DNA of 64,000 bases from Bacillota bacterium (GCA_023460515.1 JAEWPS010000038.1:310001-374000), one strand, 5' to 3'. Shown: positions 1-10,203, numbered from the stretch's first letter. Translations and numbers: made by a program. The notes: generated by a model not told the origin, from the sequence alone.

Positions 1-2877
1 AATATATTCACTATATTCATCAAGAGGATGTCCAGAAACATATAGACCTATTATCTCTTTTTCCATGTCAAGTATTTCTTTTTTTGTTACATTTCTTTTA
101 CTTTTGGGTATTGTAATATTACTTGATTCTTCTACAGCTTCAAATAAATTTACTTGATTTGCATAATTTCTTCTTCTATTAGAATTAATATTATCTATAA
201 CTATTTCAAAGCCTTCTAATAAATCTATTCTATTTAAATCTTTTTCTGCTTCATCAAAACAACCAGCTTTTATTAATGATTCTATACATTTTTTATTAAC
301 ATTTTCACCGGATACTTTTTCACAAAAATCTATAAAATTCTTAAATTTACCTTCTCTTTCGCGTATAGATATAATATCTGAAATTGCTCCTGCAGAAACA
401 TTTTTAATAGTTTCTAATGCAAATATTATTTTTCCATCTACAACTCCAAATTTTGAATGACTATTATTTATATCTGGTTTTAAAACCTCAATGTTCATAC
501 TTTTACATTCTTCTATATATTCTGGTATTTTATTTAAATTACCAAGTAAGCTATTCATTGTAGCAGCCATAAATTCTGCCGGATAATGAACTTTTAAATA
601 TGCTGTTTGGTAAGCTACTACTGCATATGCTGCTGCATGGGATTTATTAAATGCATATTTTGCAAACTCAGCCATCTCATCAAATATTTTATTGCTACTT
701 TCTATATCAATACCATTTTCACTAGCGCCCTTTACAAAGACTTCTCTTTCTTTATTCATAACATCAAGTTTCTTTTTACTCATGGCACGTCTTACTAAAT
801 CTGCTCTACCTAAACTATATCCCGCCAAATCTCTAAATATTTGCATTACTTGTTCTTGGTATACCATACAACCATATGTAACATTAAGTATCGGTTCTAA
901 CGCGTTATGTGTATATTGTATATTGCCTTTGCTATTCTTATTTTTTATATATCTTGGTATTTGATCCATTGGACCGGGTCTATATAACGAAATTACAACA
1001 ATAATATCTTCTAACGAGTCTGGTTTAAGTGTTCTAATTACTTGTTTTAAACCATCACTTTCAAGCTGAAATACACCATTTGTTTTTCCTTCTGATAAAA
1101 GTTTAAACACACCTTTATCATTCATATCTTTATCAAAAACAACATCTATATTACGCACTTTCTTAACTAATTTTATACAATCTGCTATTACTGTCAATGT
1201 TCTAAGTCCTAAAAAGTCCATTTTTAAAAGACCTAATTCTTCTAAAATTGTCATAGTATATTGAGTAGATATAACATTTTGATTTAAATAAAGTGGAACA
1301 TAACTGTCTACTCTTTCTTTAGTTATAACAACTCCTGCTGCATGTGTTGAAGCATGACGTGGCATTCCTTCAGCTTTCATTGCCAAATCAATAAGTTTAT
1401 GAGCTTCTTCATCTATCTCATATATAGTTGCTAAATCTTGGTTTATTTTAAGTGCTCCATCTATTGTCATTTTTAATTCTTGTGGAATCATTTTAGCTAT
1501 CATATCTGCTTTTTGATATGGAATATCTAATGCTCTTGCAATATCTCTTATACCCGCTCTTGCGGCCATTGTACCAAATGTTATAATTTGTGCAACATGT
1601 GATTCTGAATATTTTCTTGCAACATAATCAATTACTTCTTGTCTTCTCTCATAACAAAAATCTATATCAAAATCTGGCATACTTATTCTTTCTGGATTTA
1701 GAAATCTTTCAAATATCAAATTAAATCTTAAAGGATCAATATCTGTTATTCCAGTTAAATATGCAGCTATACTACCAGCTCCACTACCTCTACCTGGACC
1801 AACTGGTATACCATTTCTTTTAGCATAATTTATAAAATCTTGTACAATAAGAAAATAATCTACATATCCCATTTTATCTATTACACTTATTTCATAATTT
1901 AATCTTTCATTTACTTTATTTAAATATTCTTCGTTATATTCTTCTTTATTATATCTCTTTTCTATTCCTTCATAACATAACATTTTAAAATATTCTAAAT
2001 TTGTTATATTTCCCTCTATTTTAAATTCAGGTAAAATTATATTACCAAACTCAAAATCTACATTGCACATATCAGCTATTTTAACAGTATTTTCTATTGC
2101 TTCAGGAAGATTTTTAAAAGCTGAAGACATTTCTTCTGGTGATTTAACGTAAAATTCATTTGTAGGAAAACTCATTCTATCTGGATCATTTATTATCTTC
2201 TTAGTCTGTACACATAATAAAACCTCATGAAAATCATAATCATCTTTAGTTAAATAATGACAATCGTTTGTAGCGACTAATCCAATATTTAATTCTTTTG
2301 AAATCGCAACTATATTTTGATTAACTAAAACTTGTTCTCTTATACCATTATCTTGAATTTCTAAGTAAAATCTTTCTTTTCCAAATATATTTAAAAATTC
2401 TTTCGCAGAATTCTTTGCTCCCTCTATATCTCCTGATACTATTTTTCTTGGTATATCCCCAGCAAGGCAAGCAGATAAACATATTATACCTTCGTTATAT
2501 TGTTTAAGAATTTCCATATCTATTCTTGGTTTATAATAAAAGCCCTCAACATATGAAAGCGAAACTAATTTAACTAAATTTTTATATCCCACTTCATTCA
2601 TAGCAAGTAAGATTAAATGGTTTGGCTCAGTATCAATTTTTCCTTGTTTATCCAATCTACTTCTAGGAGCCATGTACATTTCACAGCCTACAACAAGTTT
2701 TATTCCCTTAACTTTACATTTTTTATATAATTCAACTACGCCAAACATATTTCCATGATCAGTTATAGCTACAGCTCTCATGCCTAACTCTTCAACCTTA
2801 GAAACTAACTCATCCAACTTATTTGCACCATCTAACAAACTATATTCAGTATGCATATGCAAATGTACAAAATCCAT
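1..2877 (-). CDS. dnaE: DNA polymerase III subunit alpha (DnaE), 3' end beyond window
   Basis: Catalytic subunit of a bacterial C-family replicative DNA polymerase. The ATG at 2877 follows a GTGGGTG ribosome site and opens with MDFVHLHMHTEYSLLDGAN, the conserved start of the PHP domain. The catalytic palm motif PDFDIDF lies near residues 401-407 (positions 1659-1677), and the frame stays open to base 1, where it reads GLYVSGHPLDEY, a conserved DnaE stretch. That gives 959 codons, so roughly the last 200 residues (rest of the fingers region, OB fold) lie outside the window. Several open frames on the opposite strand here are shadows. In Firmicutes DnaE usually works beside PolC; whether this genome has PolC cannot be seen. 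No in-frame CGG codon was found. Confidence 0.97.
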   Translation of the reverse strand, partial: MDFVHLHMHTEYSLLDGANKLDELVSKVEELGMRAVAITDHGNMFGVVELYKKCKVKGIKLVVGCEMYMAPRSRLDKQGKIDTEPNHLILLAMNEVGYKNLVKLVSLSYVEGFYYKPRIDMEILKQYNEGIICLSACLAGDIPRKIVSGDIEGAKNSAKEFLNIFGKERFYLEIQDNGIREQVLVNQNIVAISKELNIGLVATNDCHYLTKDDYDFHEVLLCVQTKKIINDPDRMSFPTNEFYVKSPEEMSSAFKNLPEAIENTVKIADMCNVDFEFGNIILPEFKIEGNITNLEYFKMLCYEGIEKRYNKEEYNEEYLNKVNERLNYEISVIDKMGYVDYFLIVQDFINYAKRNGIPVGPGRGSGAGSIAAYLTGITDIDPLRFNLIFERFLNPERISMPDFDIDFCYERRQEVIDYVARKYSESHVAQIITFGTMAARAGIRDIARALDIPYQKADMIAKMIPQELKMTIDGALKINQDLATIYEIDEEAHKLIDLAMKAEGMPRHASTHAAGVVITKERVDSYVPLYLNQNVISTQYTMTILEELGLLKMDFLGLRTLTVIADCIKLVKKVRNIDVVFDKDMNDKGVFKLLSEGKTNGVFQLESDGLKQVIRTLKPDSLEDIIVVISLYRPGPMDQIPRYIKNKNSKGNIQYTHNALEPILNVTYGCMVYQEQVMQIFRDLAGYSLGRADLVRRAMSKKKLDVMNKEREVFVKGASENGIDIESSNKIFDEMAEFAKYAFNKSHAAAYAVVAYQTAYLKVHYPAEFMAATMNSLLGNLNKIPEYIEECKSMNIEVLKPDINNSHSKFGVVDGKIIFALETIKNVSAGAISDIISIREREGKFKNFIDFCEKVSGENVNKKCIESLIKAGCFDEAEKDLNRIDLLEGFEIVIDNINSNRRRNYANQVNLFEAVEESSNITIPKSKRNVTKKEILDMEKEIIGLYVSGHPLDEYSEYI

Positions 2878-3067
2878 TTTACTCACCCACTTTTCTTTGA
2901 TATATTATACTACATAAGCTCATTTTTTTCAAGTAAATGGATTTTTAATTTACATATATAAAGAAAATAATATATATAATAAGTATTATTATTGTTATCT
3001 GTTTTTTTCACAATATTTACAAGTATATTCTTTATAATATCTCATATATATTACTAGGGGTGTTATT

Positions 3068-4066
3068 ATGATTAAATGCGCTATTGTTGGAGCTACCGGT
3101 TTGGTAGGTCAAACTTTTCTGAAAGTTTTAGAAGAAAAGAAACTAAAGATAGATGAGTATGAATTATTTGCTTCTAGTAAATCTAAAGGAAAAAAAGTTA
3201 GATTTATGGATAAAGAATATACTATTCAAGAACTTACTGAAGATTCTTTTAAAAATACTAAATTTGATTATGCATTATTTTCTGCTGGAGGAAGTGTTAG
3301 TAAACAGTATATACCAATTGCTGTAAACAATGGATGTATCGTTATAGATAATAGTAGCTACTTTAGAATGAATGATGATGTTCCATTAGTTGTTACAGAA
3401 GTAAATGAAGATGATATATTTAAAAATAAAGGGATAATTGCCAATCCAAACTGTTCTACAATACAAGCAATGCTACCTATAAAAGCATTAAATGATGAAT
3501 ATACAATTTCACGAATTGTATTTTCAACTTACCAAGCAGTATCTGGGGCCGGAAATGCTGGCATTAACGACTTAGTAAATACTAGAAATGGTAGTAGTCC
3601 AAGTAAGTTTCCATATAGTATAACAGATAATTGTATACCTCATATTGATATTTTTTTAGAGAATAATTATACAAAAGAAGAAATGAAAATGATTGAAGAA
3701 TCCAGAAAAATATTACATGAACCCGCCCTTCCTATAACAGCTACATGTGTTAGAATTCCTGTTCTCAATTGTCATAGTGAAAGTATAAATATAGAATTCG
3801 CCGACGAATTTAATATACAGGATGTTGTAGAAACATTATCTAACTATCCGGGAATCATAGTTGTAGATGATCCTAAAAATAACAGTTATCCAATAAATGA
3901 TCTTGCTAATGGAATAGACTCTGTATTAGTTGGAAGAATCAGAAGAGATTTTTCTGTAAAAAACGGACTTAATTTGTGGGTTGTTGCAGATAACGTTCGT
4001 AAAGGAGCCGCAAGTAATGCAGTACAGATATTAGAAAAAATTATAACAAAAAGACTTGGAAATTAA
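3068..4066 (+). CDS. asd: Aspartate-semialdehyde dehydrogenase
   Basis: Reduces aspartyl phosphate to aspartate semialdehyde, the branch point to lysine/diaminopimelate, threonine and methionine. The 332-residue length is normal. The N-terminal NADP-binding loop GATGLVGQ is at residues 8-15, and the catalytic cysteine is C129 in NPNCSTIQ. The C-terminal half carries the RIPV and RRD segments typical of the family. The ATG follows an AGGGGTG ribosome site. It is one of the few plus-strand genes, diverges from dnaE, stands alone, and ends inside a strong terminator whose loop contains its stop codon. Confidence 0.96.
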   Translation: MIKCAIVGATGLVGQTFLKVLEEKKLKIDEYELFASSKSKGKKVRFMDKEYTIQELTEDSFKNTKFDYALFSAGGSVSKQYIPIAVNNGCIVIDNSSYFRMNDDVPLVVTEVNEDDIFKNKGIIANPNCSTIQAMLPIKALNDEYTISRIVFSTYQAVSGAGNAGINDLVNTRNGSSPSKFPYSITDNCIPHIDIFLENNYTKEEMKMIEESRKILHEPALPITATCVRIPVLNCHSESINIEFADEFNIQDVVETLSNYPGIIVVDDPKNNSYPINDLANGIDSVLVGRIRRDFSVKNGLNLWVVADNVRKGAASNAVQILEKIITKRLGN

Positions 4067-4080
4067 TCCAAGTCTTTTTT
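4051..4080. terminator. Bidirectional terminator between asd and the radical SAM gene
   Basis: A perfect 10-bp stem, AAGACTTGGA (4051-4060) with TCCAAGTCTT (4067-4076), is closed by a 6-base loop and followed by a T run on the plus strand. On the minus strand the same hairpin is followed by a T-rich stretch, so it can serve both convergent genes. The asd stop codon lies in the loop. Confidence 0.9.
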
Positions 4081-4085
4081 ATTTT

Positions 4086-4982
4086 TTATTTTAAATTATT
4101 AAAAAAAGTTTGTTGCTCTATAATTGAACCTTTGTCTTTATAAGCACTTATTATATCCTCCATCTTATATAAAATATTATATTTTTCACATTCCTCTTGA
4201 AATATTTTACCTAGATTTTTATTTAAAGATTTGCATATATAATTGTTTCCATATGTTTTAATATATATATCTTTTAATTTTGGAAAATACTTATCTAATT
4301 TTTGATAAAAATACTCTCTTTGGTTTTCCCTTAATGTAACTGCTCCCATAGAAAATATAAACTTTGCCCCACTATCATGTGCCAATTTTATTATATTTTT
4401 TATATTATCTTCTGTATCAGTAATAAATGGAATTATTGGTGTTAATAATACTCCAACAAATAGTCCTTCATCTGATAGTTTTTTTATAGCCTCAAATCTC
4501 TTAGATGATACACTAACATTTGGTTCTATTATTTTTGATAATTTATCATCATAGGTTGTAATCGTCATTTTTAGTATTAGAGGCGCTTTTTTATTTATAC
4601 TTTTAAATATGTCTATATCCCTTATTATTAGGTCACTTTTTGTTTCTAATGAAATCCCATATTCAAAATAATCAATAAGTCCCAATGCCTTTTTGGTTAT
4701 TTCGTAATCCTTTTCAAAGGGATTATACGTATCAGACATTGATCCAATTCCAATTACTCCATTTATTCTTTTTGATTTCAATTCGGCATTTAAAATTTCT
4801 ATAACATCTTTTTTGATTCTAACTTCATCAAAGTTTTCTATATTATAACAATTACTTCTACTGTCACAATATATACATCCATGTGGACATCCCTTATATA
4901 AATTCATATTAAAATCTATACCAAACCATTCATTACCATGATTAGCCCTTTGTAAAATTGTCTTCGCAGATATATATTTCAT
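4086..4982 (-). CDS. SplB-like radical SAM protein
   Basis: A radical SAM enzyme of the SplB/Rv2578c-like group (COG1533). The [4Fe-4S]-binding CxxxCxxC motif is in GCPHGCIYCD, with C32, C36 and C39, preceded by NLYKGC as usual in this group. Length is 298 residues. True spore photoproduct lyase has a different C-terminal region, so repair of spore photoproduct cannot be claimed; the substrate is unknown. The gene is monocistronic, convergent with asd, and separated by about 75 bases from the ABC exporter operon upstream. Confidence 0.85.
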   Translation of the reverse strand: MKYISAKTILQRANHGNEWFGIDFNMNLYKGCPHGCIYCDSRSNCYNIENFDEVRIKKDVIEILNAELKSKRINGVIGIGSMSDTYNPFEKDYEITKKALGLIDYFEYGISLETKSDLIIRDIDIFKSINKKAPLILKMTITTYDDKLSKIIEPNVSVSSKRFEAIKKLSDEGLFVGVLLTPIIPFITDTEDNIKNIIKLAHDSGAKFIFSMGAVTLRENQREYFYQKLDKYFPKLKDIYIKTYGNNYICKSLNKNLGKIFQEECEKYNILYKMEDIISAYKDKGSIIEQQTFFNNLK

Positions 4983-5057
4983 TAGTTCCTCCTAATTTAA
5001 ATATATTTATAGTAATAGTATAACACTTAATTATTTCAAATTCAATATTAATTATAT

Positions 5058-6236
5058 CTATATTTGTTTACTTGATCTTTTTTGTTTTACTATTAAAAGA
5101 GATACCACAAGTATTGCTACTGCAAATATCATTTGAATAGCCATATAATTTATTATAGGGGTAATATTTTCACTGCTCCATACTGTTAATGAAGTGATAT
5201 CTTCTACAGCTTTTACATACCAATATGTTGGAGTAAAACTAGCAATCTTAAGTACTGACTGTGACATAATTGCTTGTGGTACAAAAATTCCACTTAAAAA
5301 ACTAAGTCCCAATGTTAATATATTAGTTATAGCATCTATTGCACCCTTACTTTTCATTACATTACCTAGCAAAAAGCTTATACTTAATACAACCATTGAT
5401 ATTATAAGTGCATTAATAAATAATAATATTGTATTTTTACTAATTGCTACATCTCCATATATAGGAAAGCTTAATAAACATATTAATCCCCACACAACAA
5501 TTGTAAATACAAAACTTCCTAATATGATTTGAAAATTATAACTAGATAATTTTATTGGTGAACCTAAATTACGTTTTCTAAGTTCTGTACTGTTAAATGT
5601 AAGTATAATTGTTGTTACTCCTAAAATAACAACTGCAAATATAACATAAGCATAGTATTTGAAATAGTATCCTATATTACTTTCAGATTTTGTTGCCTCC
5701 CCATAATAAGTTTGAATTTTAACATCAGCTTCTATTGCCATATCTTCTGTTAAATAAGTATTCAGTTGCTTATTTGTAATATTAGGTATATTTTCTATAT
5801 AATTTTTTGCTGTATTCATATATTTATTAATTAAAAGATCAATATATATATTGTCATTTGAACCAGCAATAGCAGTTTTTTCTATTTGAACATTAATTCC
5901 TTTTTTCATTGCATCCCCAAATCCATTAGGAATTTTAACGATATATACAACATCTCTATAGTATAATGCATCTTGTAAACTTTCTGCTTTATCTTCAATA
6001 TTTATAACCTTTGCGTGTTCATTTAAAAAGCTTTCAAAGCTATTTGAAAAATCCGAATTTTTATCGTAATTAAATATGGCTATTCTGCTTTTTGAACTAT
6101 CAAAATTTTCTTCTGAATTTTCTTTTGGTATTTGATTAGTTATCAAAATAGAGATAAACAAAAATACAAAAAAGTAAATTGAAATTGGAGTTATATTTTT
6201 TTTAACAATTTTAAAATATGTTTTAAATACTTGCAT
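5058..6236 (-). CDS. ABC-2 type exporter permease
   Basis: A 392-residue ABC-2 permease. One transmembrane segment lies near residues 17-33, followed by a large extracytoplasmic domain to about residue 190, then five C-terminal membrane segments including the typical LGLSFLSGIFVP stretch. This matches YhgE/DrrB-like and lantibiotic-type exporters. It is last of three co-directional genes; its start overlaps the preceding permease by 14 bases, suggesting translational coupling. Together with that permease and the ATPase at 7384-8316 it should form a heteromeric exporter. The substrate is unknown, but divergence from a two-component system suggests response to an envelope stress or a peptide. 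Confidence 0.88.
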   Translation of the reverse strand: MQVFKTYFKIVKKNITPISIYFFVFLFISILITNQIPKENSEENFDSSKSRIAIFNYDKNSDFSNSFESFLNEHAKVINIEDKAESLQDALYYRDVVYIVKIPNGFGDAMKKGINVQIEKTAIAGSNDNIYIDLLINKYMNTAKNYIENIPNITNKQLNTYLTEDMAIEADVKIQTYYGEATKSESNIGYYFKYYAYVIFAVVILGVTTIILTFNSTELRKRNLGSPIKLSSYNFQIILGSFVFTIVVWGLICLLSFPIYGDVAISKNTILLFINALIISMVVLSISFLLGNVMKSKGAIDAITNILTLGLSFLSGIFVPQAIMSQSVLKIASFTPTYWYVKAVEDITSLTVWSSENITPIINYMAIQMIFAVAILVVSLLIVKQKRSSKQI

Positions 6237-7374
6237 ATCTTTGCCTCCTCATTATAAAAAATGTAATTAAGTAAAATACTATTGAAAAAGCACATAATAT
6301 TCCAATATTAATAAAAAATCTATTATATGTTTCATAATAATACAAAGCATAAAAAGCATCTGATATTACATTAGCTGGATTTATATATGACAAAATCGGA
6401 ACTTTATTTGCAATTATATACTTGATATCTAGCCACATCATTCCAGATAAAAAAGACATTAACATCGTCAAGGAAATAAGCATACCTGTTTTCAATGATT
6501 CTCTACTTTTTAGTATGCTACCTATCATTGCACCAAAAGATACACCAACAAATGAACCAGAAACTACTGTAAGTATTACATATCCAATTTGATTTCCAAA
6601 ATCAACATTTAATCCAAATTTTAAATATATTAATAAAATTAAAATTATTGATATTTGAATAACAGTAGCTGCAAGTATTGATCCTGCAAATACTTTTAAT
6701 TTGTTTGTTGGTGCTAAACTTATTCTTGCACCTTGAGACGATTGATTAGCCTGAATATTAATAACCTCTTTTAGTCCTAACATTCCACCATATAAGCAAG
6801 TCATTGCAATTAAAGCGTAGTAATATGATACTGAACTATTTGGTGCTTCATTATTTGATGATACCTCTTTTATATATGATTGACTACTTGCTATTTTAGA
6901 CATAAAATTTTGTAATGATTCTGGATTAGATTCTAAAATATTATGATACTGTGACATTACCTGTAAATACTCATTTATAAATTGTTTTAAAATTGTTTGC
7001 TTGAATCCAGATTCTTTTACCACAATCTTAGGTCCATCATTTAAAATTATATACCCTGATATTTTATTATTTTTTAGAAGTTCTTTTGCTTCTTCTTCAT
7101 TAACAATTTTAGTATCAAACATTAAATTACTAGAAGATTCTTTACTTGAAACTGATGATAAAGCTGAATTAAATGCAATATTATTTTGATATTCAACATT
7201 ATTTATAACAGCAATATCTATAGGTTCAAATTTTTCCAAATTTACAACATCTGGTATAGCCATTTTGAACATTGTAGCAAGTAAGATTGGAAACATCAAA
7301 GTCCAAAACATTACCTGTTTATCTCTAATTAAACATTTCAACCTATTTAAAAATATATGTAAAAACATATTCAT
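6223..7374 (-). CDS. ABC-2 type exporter permease
   Basis: A 383-residue ABC-2 permease with the same architecture as its downstream neighbour: one N-terminal membrane helix (about residues 20-36), an extracytoplasmic domain of about 150 residues, then five or six helices and the MSFLSGMMW motif. The two are similar in topology but clearly different in sequence, as expected for paired subunits. It starts 9 bases after the ATPase gene ends and overlaps the next permease gene. ATP is supplied by the product of 7384-8316. Confidence 0.88.
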   Translation of the reverse strand: MNMFLHIFLNRLKCLIRDKQVMFWTLMFPILLATMFKMAIPDVVNLEKFEPIDIAVINNVEYQNNIAFNSALSSVSSKESSSNLMFDTKIVNEEEAKELLKNNKISGYIILNDGPKIVVKESGFKQTILKQFINEYLQVMSQYHNILESNPESLQNFMSKIASSQSYIKEVSSNNEAPNSSVSYYYALIAMTCLYGGMLGLKEVINIQANQSSQGARISLAPTNKLKVFAGSILAATVIQISIILILLIYLKFGLNVDFGNQIGYVILTVVSGSFVGVSFGAMIGSILKSRESLKTGMLISLTMLMSFLSGMMWLDIKYIIANKVPILSYINPANVISDAFYALYYYETYNRFFINIGILCAFSIVFYLITFFIMRRQRYASI

Positions 7375-7383
7375 TCTCCTTTC

Positions 7384-8316
7384 TTAATCTCTTAATTGTT
7401 TACCTGTTATTTCTAAAAACACATCATTTAATGTAGGAAGCTCTGAATAAATTCTTCCATAAGAAATTTTATTTTCTTTTAAATAATCTAGAATATTAGT
7501 TAAATTATTATATCCTCTTTTAGATTTTATAGCTAATAAATCATTTTCATAATTAACTGAAGCAATTCCTTTTATTTTTTGTATATCTGATAAAATATGA
7601 TCTACTTTAGCAAAAAGCTCTACAGATATTTTTTCTCCAATTTCTATCATTGATTTAAGCTCATCTTTGGTACCTGTAGCTATTATTTTACCTTTGTCCA
7701 TAATTGCTATTCTACTACAAATTTGTTCTACTTCTTCCATATAATGTGAAGTATATATTATAGTAGCACCCTCTGCATTTAATTTTTGTATTCCTTCCAA
7801 AATATTATTTCTACTTTGTGGATCAACAGCAACAGTAGGTTCATCTAATATTATTAATTTTGGTTTATGTGCTATTCCACATGCAATATTTAATCTACGT
7901 AATAAGCCACCACTTAACTTCTTTGGATAGAACTTTTTAAAATCATTTAAAGCAACAAAATCTATTGCCTCTTTAACTAATTTTTTACGTTTCTCTTTAT
8001 CTGTAACATATAATCCGCAAAAATAATCTATATTTTCATAAACTGTTAATTCATCAAATACTGCAACATTTTGCATAATAATCCCTATATCTCTTTTAAT
8101 ATCATAAGCATCTGGTGCCATAGGCTTATCAAAAACCTCAATATTACCTTTATCATATTTAAGTAAAGATAAAATACAATTTATTGCAGTAGTTTTTCCT
8201 GAACCATTAGGACCTAAAAGACCAAATACCTCTCCTTCTTTAACTTCTAAATTAAAATGATCTAATGCAATTAAGTCATTATATCTTTTTACTAACTTTT
8301 CAACTTTTACAACCAT
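7384..8316 (-). CDS. ABC transporter ATP-binding protein
   Basis: ATPase of the ABC-2 exporter encoded by the next two genes. It has Walker A GPNGSGKT, signature LSGGLLRR, Walker B with IILDEPTVAVDP, and a C-terminal extension of about 90 residues as in DrrA/CcmA-type subunits. I place the start at the ATG at 8316 (310 residues) because GGGAGGA lies about 8 bases upstream; an in-frame ATG at 8337 would put that ribosome site inside the coding region. First gene of a three-gene operon that diverges from a histidine kinase/response regulator pair. Confidence 0.92.
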   Translation of the reverse strand: MVVKVEKLVKRYNDLIALDHFNLEVKEGEVFGLLGPNGSGKTTAINCILSLLKYDKGNIEVFDKPMAPDAYDIKRDIGIIMQNVAVFDELTVYENIDYFCGLYVTDKEKRKKLVKEAIDFVALNDFKKFYPKKLSGGLLRRLNIACGIAHKPKLIILDEPTVAVDPQSRNNILEGIQKLNAEGATIIYTSHYMEEVEQICSRIAIMDKGKIIATGTKDELKSMIEIGEKISVELFAKVDHILSDIQKIKGIASVNYENDLLAIKSKRGYNNLTNILDYLKENKISYGRIYSELPTLNDVFLEITGKQLRD

Positions 8317-8371
8317 AAAAAAATCCTCCCTTTTCATATATCTAATTATATAACATAATTTTTAAAAATAT

Positions 8372-8407
8372 AAGTGATATTTATCCACATATGAAGTGAC
8401 ATTTGTC
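8372..8407. promoter_or_regulatory. Tandem operator-like repeats in the divergent ABC/two-component intergenic region
   Basis: Two copies of AAGTGAYATTTRTC occur at 8372-8385 and 8394-8407, offset by 22 bases, about two helical turns. The second contains the palindrome TGACA-TT-TGTCA (8397-8408). They lie just upstream of the kinase promoter and upstream of a minus-strand TATAAT near 8345 that lacks a good -35. That layout fits an activator site for the adjacent NarL-type regulator. This is inference from repeat and position only. Confidence 0.5.
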
Positions 8408-8415
8408 ATGTTTTA

Positions 8416-8444
8416 TTGAAAATTGCCATTATTTGTGGTAATAT
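8416..8444 (+). promoter_or_regulatory. Sigma-A-type promoter of the histidine kinase gene
   Basis: TTGAAA (8416-8421), a 17-base spacer and TAATAT (8439-8444) precede the kinase ATG by about 30 bases. The tandem operator-like repeats end 8 bases upstream of the -35. Confidence 0.6.
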
Positions 8445-8475
8445 TAATATATAATAAATTTTTAAGGAGAATCAT

Positions 8476-9534
8476 ATGAATACACTTATAGATAAACTAA
8501 TCATATTTTTCTTTTGTAGTACTTTATATCTTCAAAGCAATACGAGTATATACGTTGTTGTACCATTGATAATTACAATAATATTTAGTTCTTTATCTTC
8601 TATTCTTGAAAAGAACATCATCAAAATACTCTTATTTATAATATATAACATACTTTGCATATTAAATAATGAATTTATATACTTTCTTCCATTAATATGT
8701 TATGATATGTTTACTACAAAATTTAAATATATACTTTTAATTGCTGTAATTCCATTTATAATTAATTTTACACTTTTACCTTTAACTTTACAAGTTTTAA
8801 TTTCGCCATTTATTGGCATTGTATGTCTTATGAAGTATCGCTCTGTTTTAACGCATAAATCTAAAAAAGAATATATTTTACTTAGAGATTCATCTAAAGA
8901 ATTTTTAATGAATCTTGAACAAAAAAATAAAGATCTAATGGAAAAACAAGATTATGAAATAAATATTGCAACACTTAACGAAAGAAACCGTATAGCTAGA
9001 GAGATACATGACAATCTTGGCCATTCACTATCTAGTTCAATATTACAAATAGGAGCCTTAATGTCTATAAGTAAAGATGAGACAATAAAAAATCATTTAA
9101 ATACCTTGAAAACTACATTATCTAGTGGAATGGATAATATAAGAAACAGTATACACAATATGCATGATGAATACGTTGATTTAGAGAATGAAATAAATAA
9201 TATTACTAAAGACTTTACTTTTTGTGATATTTCAGTTAATTATGACGTTAAAAGTAATCCAGACAAAAAATATAAAGTTTGTTTTATATCTATTATTAAA
9301 GAATCATTATCAAATGTAATAAAACATTCAAATGCAACTAAAGTAGACATTTCTATACGTGAGCATCCAGCTTTATATCAATTAATTATAAAAGATAATG
9401 GAATCAAAAAAAATACAATTAATACAGATGGTATAGGATTAAAAAATATGATATATAGAATTAACTCACTAGGTGGAATAATAAACATTAATAATGAAAA
9501 TGGCTATTGTATCTTTATATCAATACCTAAATAA
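8476..9534 (+). CDS. NarL-family sensor histidine kinase
   Basis: A 352-residue membrane histidine kinase. Residues 1-120 hold about five membrane segments with very short loops, so the signal is probably sensed within or near the membrane. A short coiled linker leads to the HisKA_3 dimerisation box NRIAREIHDNLGHS with phosphoacceptor H178, followed by a HATPase domain with N box KESLSNVIKHS and G box DGIGLKNM. The ribosome site AAGGAG precedes the ATG. The response regulator starts 18 bases after its stop. Such intramembrane-type kinases often control a neighbouring ABC exporter; the divergent exporter operon at 5058-8316 is the obvious candidate. Confidence 0.93.
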   Translation: MNTLIDKLIIFFFCSTLYLQSNTSIYVVVPLIITIIFSSLSSILEKNIIKILLFIIYNILCILNNEFIYFLPLICYDMFTTKFKYILLIAVIPFIINFTLLPLTLQVLISPFIGIVCLMKYRSVLTHKSKKEYILLRDSSKEFLMNLEQKNKDLMEKQDYEINIATLNERNRIAREIHDNLGHSLSSSILQIGALMSISKDETIKNHLNTLKTTLSSGMDNIRNSIHNMHDEYVDLENEINNITKDFTFCDISVNYDVKSNPDKKYKVCFISIIKESLSNVIKHSNATKVDISIREHPALYQLIIKDNGIKKNTINTDGIGLKNMIYRINSLGGIININNENGYCIFISIPK

Positions 9535-9552
9535 AATGGAAGGAATGATAAT

Positions 9553-10176
9553 ATGAATATTATAATTGTTGACGATGACAAACTTGTAAGCAGCTCTCTA
9601 AAAACTATAATTGAGGAAAATTCAGATATTAAAGTACTAGGTATTGGTAATAACGGAAAGGAAGCAATATCTTTATACGAAGAATTAAAACCAGACGTTT
9701 TACTTATGGATATACGAATGAATACCTTTACTGGATTAGAAGCTGCAGAAATATTAATTGCAAAATATCCAAGCATTAAAATATTATTTTTAACAACATT
9801 TGCAGATGATGAGTATATTGTTAAAGCTTTAAAAATTGGTGTAAAAGGATATATATTAAAACAAAATTTTGAATGTATAATTCCTGCTATAAAAGCGGTA
9901 AATGTTGGTCAAACAGTTTTTGGAGAAGATATAATTGCAAAAATACCTAATCTATTTAATCACAGTAATAATGTTGATTTATCTAAGTACAACCTTACAG
10001 AAAGAGAACTTGAAATAATAAAACTAATATGCGATGGATTAAACAATAAAGAAATTGGTAGTTCTCTTTATATAAGTGAAGGAACAGTAAGGAATGCAAT
10101 AACTTCGATATTAGAAAAATTAGATTTAAGAGATAGAACTCAAATTGCTATACTCTATTACAAAAATTTAAATTAA
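9553..10176 (+). CDS. NarL/FixJ-family response regulator
   Basis: A 207-residue DNA-binding response regulator and partner of the kinase encoded just upstream. The receiver domain has the acidic pocket DDD at residues 7-9, phosphoacceptor D53 in LLMDIRM, and the conserved lysine in GYILKQ. The C-terminal LuxR-type helix-turn-helix spans about residues 145-200 (LTERELEIIKLICDGLNNKEI). It ends at a strong bidirectional terminator shared with the HelD gene. Confidence 0.95.
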   Translation: MNIIIVDDDKLVSSSLKTIIEENSDIKVLGIGNNGKEAISLYEELKPDVLLMDIRMNTFTGLEAAEILIAKYPSIKILFLTTFADDEYIVKALKIGVKGYILKQNFECIIPAIKAVNVGQTVFGEDIIAKIPNLFNHSNNVDLSKYNLTERELEIIKLICDGLNNKEIGSSLYISEGTVRNAITSILEKLDLRDRTQIAILYYKNLN

Positions 10177-10203
10177 TTATTATAAATATAATAAAATATA
10201 CAA

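Noticed and set aside
607..964. Two plus-strand open frames of 63 and 90 residues
   Set aside because: They lie inside dnaE on the opposite strand and have no ribosome site or family features.
8397..8408. TGACA-TT-TGTCA as a stand-alone palindromic operator
   Set aside because: It is contained in one of two longer direct repeats, so the repeat pair is the simpler description.
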